This document shows, one piece after another, positions 61,473-64,000 of a stretch of 64,000 bases of DNA. A program made the translations under genes and the position numbers. The stretch spans positions 1 through 64,000 of the forward strand of contig WHVA01000551.1 in assembly GCA_015179125.1 (NCBI GenBank), in the 5' to 3' direction. A model generated the notes under the pieces. The model saw nothing but the letters and a program-made list of their open reading frames with translations. It ran no database searches and was not told the DNA's origin. Every line of letters starts with the position of its first letter. The stretch's first letter is position 1. The stretch comes from Gautieria morchelliformis (taxonomy: Eukaryota > Basidiomycota > Agaricomycetes > Gomphales > Gomphaceae).

Positions 61473-61775
61473 CTACGACTCATAGAGGTCATCCATAATG
61501 GAGTCCTCTAGAGTGGCCGATACGATGACGTCGTTGTCGTACGGGGCCGGTGGAGCGCGTGACTCCTCCGGGGGCACCTCCGCGTCATTGGTGGTGATTG
61601 GGTGAGGCTGGTCGGCCTCACCACTAGCGGCGGTATCCGCTTGGGTGATGAGGCCAGCGTCCTCGCGGAGCATGGCCTCAACGGCCAGGTCCTCAGTCTG
61701 AGGAGGGGGCCGGAAGCACGCTAGCTCTTGGTCGAGCTGAGCGTGAGTGAGGGGTCGCGGCACCGCGTCCCTCAC
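61473..61775 (-). CDS. ORF 3 of the inverted-repeat unit, unknown
   Basis: A short acidic frame of 100 codons: MRDAVPRPLTHAQLDQELAC, LAVEAMLREDAGLITQADTA, ending TLEDSIMDDLYES-stop 32 bp from the left repeat. It is unlike any family I know. The Asp/Glu-rich end resembles short acidic tails. It may be the end of a larger product. Confidence 0.4.
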   Translation of the reverse strand: MRDAVPRPLTHAQLDQELACFRPPPQTEDLAVEAMLREDAGLITQADTAASGEADQPHPITTNDAEVPPEESRAPPAPYDNDVIVSATLEDSIMDDLYES

Positions 61776-62267
61776 ATGGCTGTGTCAGGGGACACCCTGT
61801 TTTCCATTTCCAGTTCCAACACCACACCCTGTTCCGACACCATTTCCGCCTCCGCTTCCAGTTCTGATTCCATCTCCGCCTCCGCTTTCGGAAATGATTC
61901 CGCTCCTGGGAGAACTTCCACCAGTTCTGTTTGCCTTGCCAGTTCCGCTCCAATTTCCGACTTCCACTCTCGGAACAGTGTCGGAAATCAAGCGACTCAC
62001 GTAATAGGTGGCATCAAGGGTCGATCAAGGGTCAGGGAGGTCAGGAGGATGCAGGGTTGATAGCGGGTGCCAAGTGTTGTCCCTGGCTGCGCAGCGTAGT
62101 ATAATACAGGCTCGCTGACATTGGGGGTCCTTAGAATTTTCTCTTTGGATTTCCCCTTGTCAGGTGAGAATCCCCTCTCTTGTATACTCTGTTCATTTAT
62201 ACATACTTTGGATTTCCCCTTGTCAGTTGTGTGGTAGTGTGATCTCCGCAACCAGCCAGGGTTGCCC

Positions 62268-62861
62268 TTACAGGCTGGTCTCGAGGACCTTTTGTTGGCC
62301 CTTGCGGGCGGCAGCACTGAATGCCGCGCCGGTGATGCTGCGTTGAACATAGTGTTCAATGCGTGCCACTCGCTCATGAGTGACCCCCGCGTAGTGGGCC
62401 AACCATCTTGCGATCTCGGCGAGGGGGATGTCGGGCCCGGCTCGGCCCCCCACGGGGAATGGGCCTGTGATGGAGAGCCGCAGGGTGGTGCTCTGAGGCA
62501 TCAGCACTTCCCTGGTGTCGACGAGGCTCGACCATTGGTCTGTCGAGCCAAATGGGTCGAGTAGCCTCGCCCTGAGAGGTGATGCGACCCCTTTGACCCG
62601 GGGCGCAAGGGCCTTCAACCACATCCAGACGTCCATGTCGTCTAGGTTGAAGGTGCCATCTGTGTTGTCACGGATGGCTGATGGGATTCCTTCAGGGTTG
62701 TGTATCCAACCCTTTAGGATGGCCGCGATAGCGAGCGGGGTACTGCCTGCTATCACGAGACAATCCCTTTTGGGATTGCGATGTAAGACAGCGTAGCTGT
62801 CTAGTTGCGGATGATGCGCACACAAGCACCCACACACAGCCGCGGGTGGACAAGTCCACAT
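62268..62861 (-). CDS. ORF 2 of the inverted-repeat unit, unknown
   Basis: The frame has 197 codons. It begins MWTCPPAAVCGCLCAHHP (Cys-rich), then DSYAVLHRNPKRDCLVIAGS, FNLDDMDVWMWLKALAPRVK and IARWLAHYAGVTHERVARIE. The middle looks globular and helical. No family is recognised. An overlapping ORF in another frame (61997-62377) has two DKGKSK blocks. Confidence 0.5.
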   Translation of the reverse strand: MWTCPPAAVCGCLCAHHPQLDSYAVLHRNPKRDCLVIAGSTPLAIAAILKGWIHNPEGIPSAIRDNTDGTFNLDDMDVWMWLKALAPRVKGVASPLRARLLDPFGSTDQWSSLVDTREVLMPQSTTLRLSITGPFPVGGRAGPDIPLAEIARWLAHYAGVTHERVARIEHYVQRSITGAAFSAAARKGQQKVLETSL

Positions 62862-63022
62862 ATCCTATCCTGTCCACATATCTTGTCCACCGGCTTACTC
62901 ACGTCATGTCCACAATACCTTGCTATTTTTAGTTTTCTCATTGTTCCTCCCAGATATAAGTAGTACATTTTAGGACGGAATAGATCATCTTTCGAGCCCC
63001 CTCTCACTCGCGCAGCTTTCCT

Positions 63023-63703
63023 CTAAGTCATACCCATCGAAGCATCACCAGGCCTGAACGACGCCCTACAGCGAGCGCATTGTTCACGCTCGATGCATTT
63101 AAATACGCCGATCATCTCGCGCGTACGCGCGAGCTGTGGCGTTTCTTTTGCCCGTGCTAGGAGTTCGACGAAGCGTGGGTCGTCGAGCAGGCAGACGTTG
63201 TACCATTGAGTACGACGCTGTTGGGCCTTCCCTAACGGCCGTGGTAGGAGGCCCGTCTCGGAGATCGGTGGATCTCCGAGTGGGATGAGCATCCCCTCCC
63301 CCGGGTAGGGAGGGTGAACTGTCCCTGCTGGTGGAGGCAGGGCCACGCCAGGCCCGATGTACTGGGCCTCGACCTGTGCTATCCGCCATTGAAGGGCGGG
63401 GTCGCTGATAGTGTGTGACGATGACGCCACTAGGTAAGCGCTAATCGCGCTTTCCCTCGCAATGGCTAGCCCATTGACGGTGTTGGGGGTGCCATGCAAT
63501 TTCTTGCGCGTTTTCTTTGGCTGCTCTGCCAGCCACTGTGCCCTTTCCGGGTTGTACGTCTTCCAGACAGATGATTCTGACTCCCATCCTTCTGGGATGC
63601 CGTACACAGAGTCGGAAGGCGTGCTATGCCCTTCTGTCGTTGTTGTTGTCGGGGTCGGCGCCGACAATCGGGACGCTAGCCCCAATGTTGCACGCGCCGG
63701 CAA
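63023..63703 (-). CDS. ORF 1 of the inverted-repeat unit, unknown
   Basis: The frame has 226 codons and starts about 30 bp inside the right repeat. It has a Thr-rich start (PTPTTTTTEG), VYGIPEGWESESSVWKTYNP, a basic stretch (QPKKTRKKLHGTPN), a Pro-rich middle, and a Cys cluster near the end (CIEREQCARCRASF) that could bind zinc. No family is recognised. It could be a structural or DNA-binding protein of the element. Confidence 0.55.
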   Translation of the reverse strand: MPARATLGLASRLSAPTPTTTTTEGHSTPSDSVYGIPEGWESESSVWKTYNPERAQWLAEQPKKTRKKLHGTPNTVNGLAIARESAISAYLVASSSHTISDPALQWRIAQVEAQYIGPGVALPPPAGTVHPPYPGEGMLIPLGDPPISETGLLPRPLGKAQQRRTQWYNVCLLDDPRFVELLARAKETPQLARTREMIGVFKCIEREQCARCRASFRPGDASMGMT

Positions 63704-63734
63704 AGGCGCCGTCGCGCGAGATGATGATGGCCCG

Positions 63735-63950
63735 GTGTAAATAACCTGTGTATCTACATGTACAATAGTTATTACATAATCCCAGTGGGCCCCTTAGGGA
63801 CCCACTGTATAGTTTATGCGTGGGAACCGGCCAGCGGTTCCCATCGCATCTTACTCTTACCTGTCACTACGTAGCATTCAGAATACCACTCATTGGTCAA
63901 GTTCTGCAGTGCCCTTGTGATACAAGGTCCTAAGATCGACATCTTTACAC
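63735..63950 (-). repeat. Right 216-bp inverted repeat
   Basis: It is the inverted partner of 61225-61440 with the same two hairpins. The bases after it (CTTTTTGAACTATCCTGCGG) do not match the left flank, so there is no visible target duplication. The window ends 50 bp further on. Confidence 0.9.
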
Positions 63951-64000
63951 CTTTTTGAACTATCCTGCGGTTGATCGCCACGCGACCAACCGATAGTGGA

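Larger units (their letters stand above)
61225..63950. mobile_element. Inverted-repeat-bounded unit with three ORFs, unknown family
   Basis: A 2,726-bp unit is bounded by 216-bp inverted repeats at 61225-61440 and 63735-63950. I count five differences between them, so it is young. Each repeat begins GTGTAAAG and ends TTTACAC. The interior has minus-strand ORFs of 226, 197 and 100 codons. On the minus strand a purine tract (GAGGGGGAGGG) directly precedes the left repeat, as at the 3' LTR of a retroelement, so an LTR-related origin with one terminal copy inverted, or two elements meeting head to head, is as likely as a TIR transposon. No target duplication is seen. I recognise no transposase or polymerase in it. 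Confidence 0.7.

Noticed and set aside
61785-62060. Gly-rich or Ser-rich ORFs inside the inverted-repeat unit
   Set aside because: They come from a short TTCCGCCTCCGCTTCCAG-like repeat that is open in several frames, so openness is not evidence of coding.

Overview
This is a gene-dense window from a filamentous basidiomycete, most likely an Agaricomycete. The evidence is nuclear protein genes with many short introns (about 50-60 nt), very small intergenic gaps, frequent divergent gene pairs, and fungal protein families such as GT15 mannosyltransferase, PIK1 and the TOM40 barrel. These sit beside a chromodomain Gypsy element, a Helitron and a tRNA-derived SINE.

Layout. Bases 1-13,000 are a repeat island. 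It holds the 3' half of a Ty3/Gypsy chromovirus fossil with its 3' LTR (1-3550), an LTR-like repeat fragment (3551-4010), and a decayed minus-strand Helitron (about 4018-9660). A tRNA-derived SINE (4390-4809, 12-bp target duplication) is inserted in the Helitron helicase. Tandem repeats follow, then a TA-flanked TIR element (12023-12977). Bases 13,700-60,000 are the gene core. In order it carries a decayed zinc-finger gene, PI4-kinase PIK1, a GT15 mannosyltransferase, TOM40, exosome CSL4, a lone ABC ATPase, ALG13, P5C reductase, 26S proteasome RPT3, PPP4R2, a nucleoside hydrolase, Pol III RPC11, an FYV7-like protein, eIF1, SNRNP27, an RRM-like protein, CBC2/CBP20, a PAP2 phosphatase, a GYP7-type RabGAP, RPS21, aprataxin, a Gfo/Idh/MocA oxidoreductase, a coiled-coil protein, a basidiomycete protein with a poly-Q tract, a PIG-Y-like protein, SFI1 and topoisomerase III. 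Bases 60,890-64,000 are a second repeat island. It holds a second copy of the repeat seen at 3551, followed by a 2,726-bp unit bounded by two nearly identical 216-bp inverted repeats that carries three minus-strand ORFs of no recognised family.

The core genes are mostly housekeeping (RNA polymerase, splicing, translation, proteasome, import, phosphoinositide, GPI and N-glycan synthesis, DNA repair). They do not form one pathway. The most interesting signals are the three matched 28-nt micro-exons that build zinc knuckles in TOP3, the 8-nt last exon that completes the RPT3 HbYX tail, several GC-AG introns (one splitting the RPT3 P-loop), apparent frame breaks in essential PIK1 and RPC11, and the inverted-repeat unit at the right end.

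All exon calls were made by eye from splice signals and protein-family conservation; no search was run.
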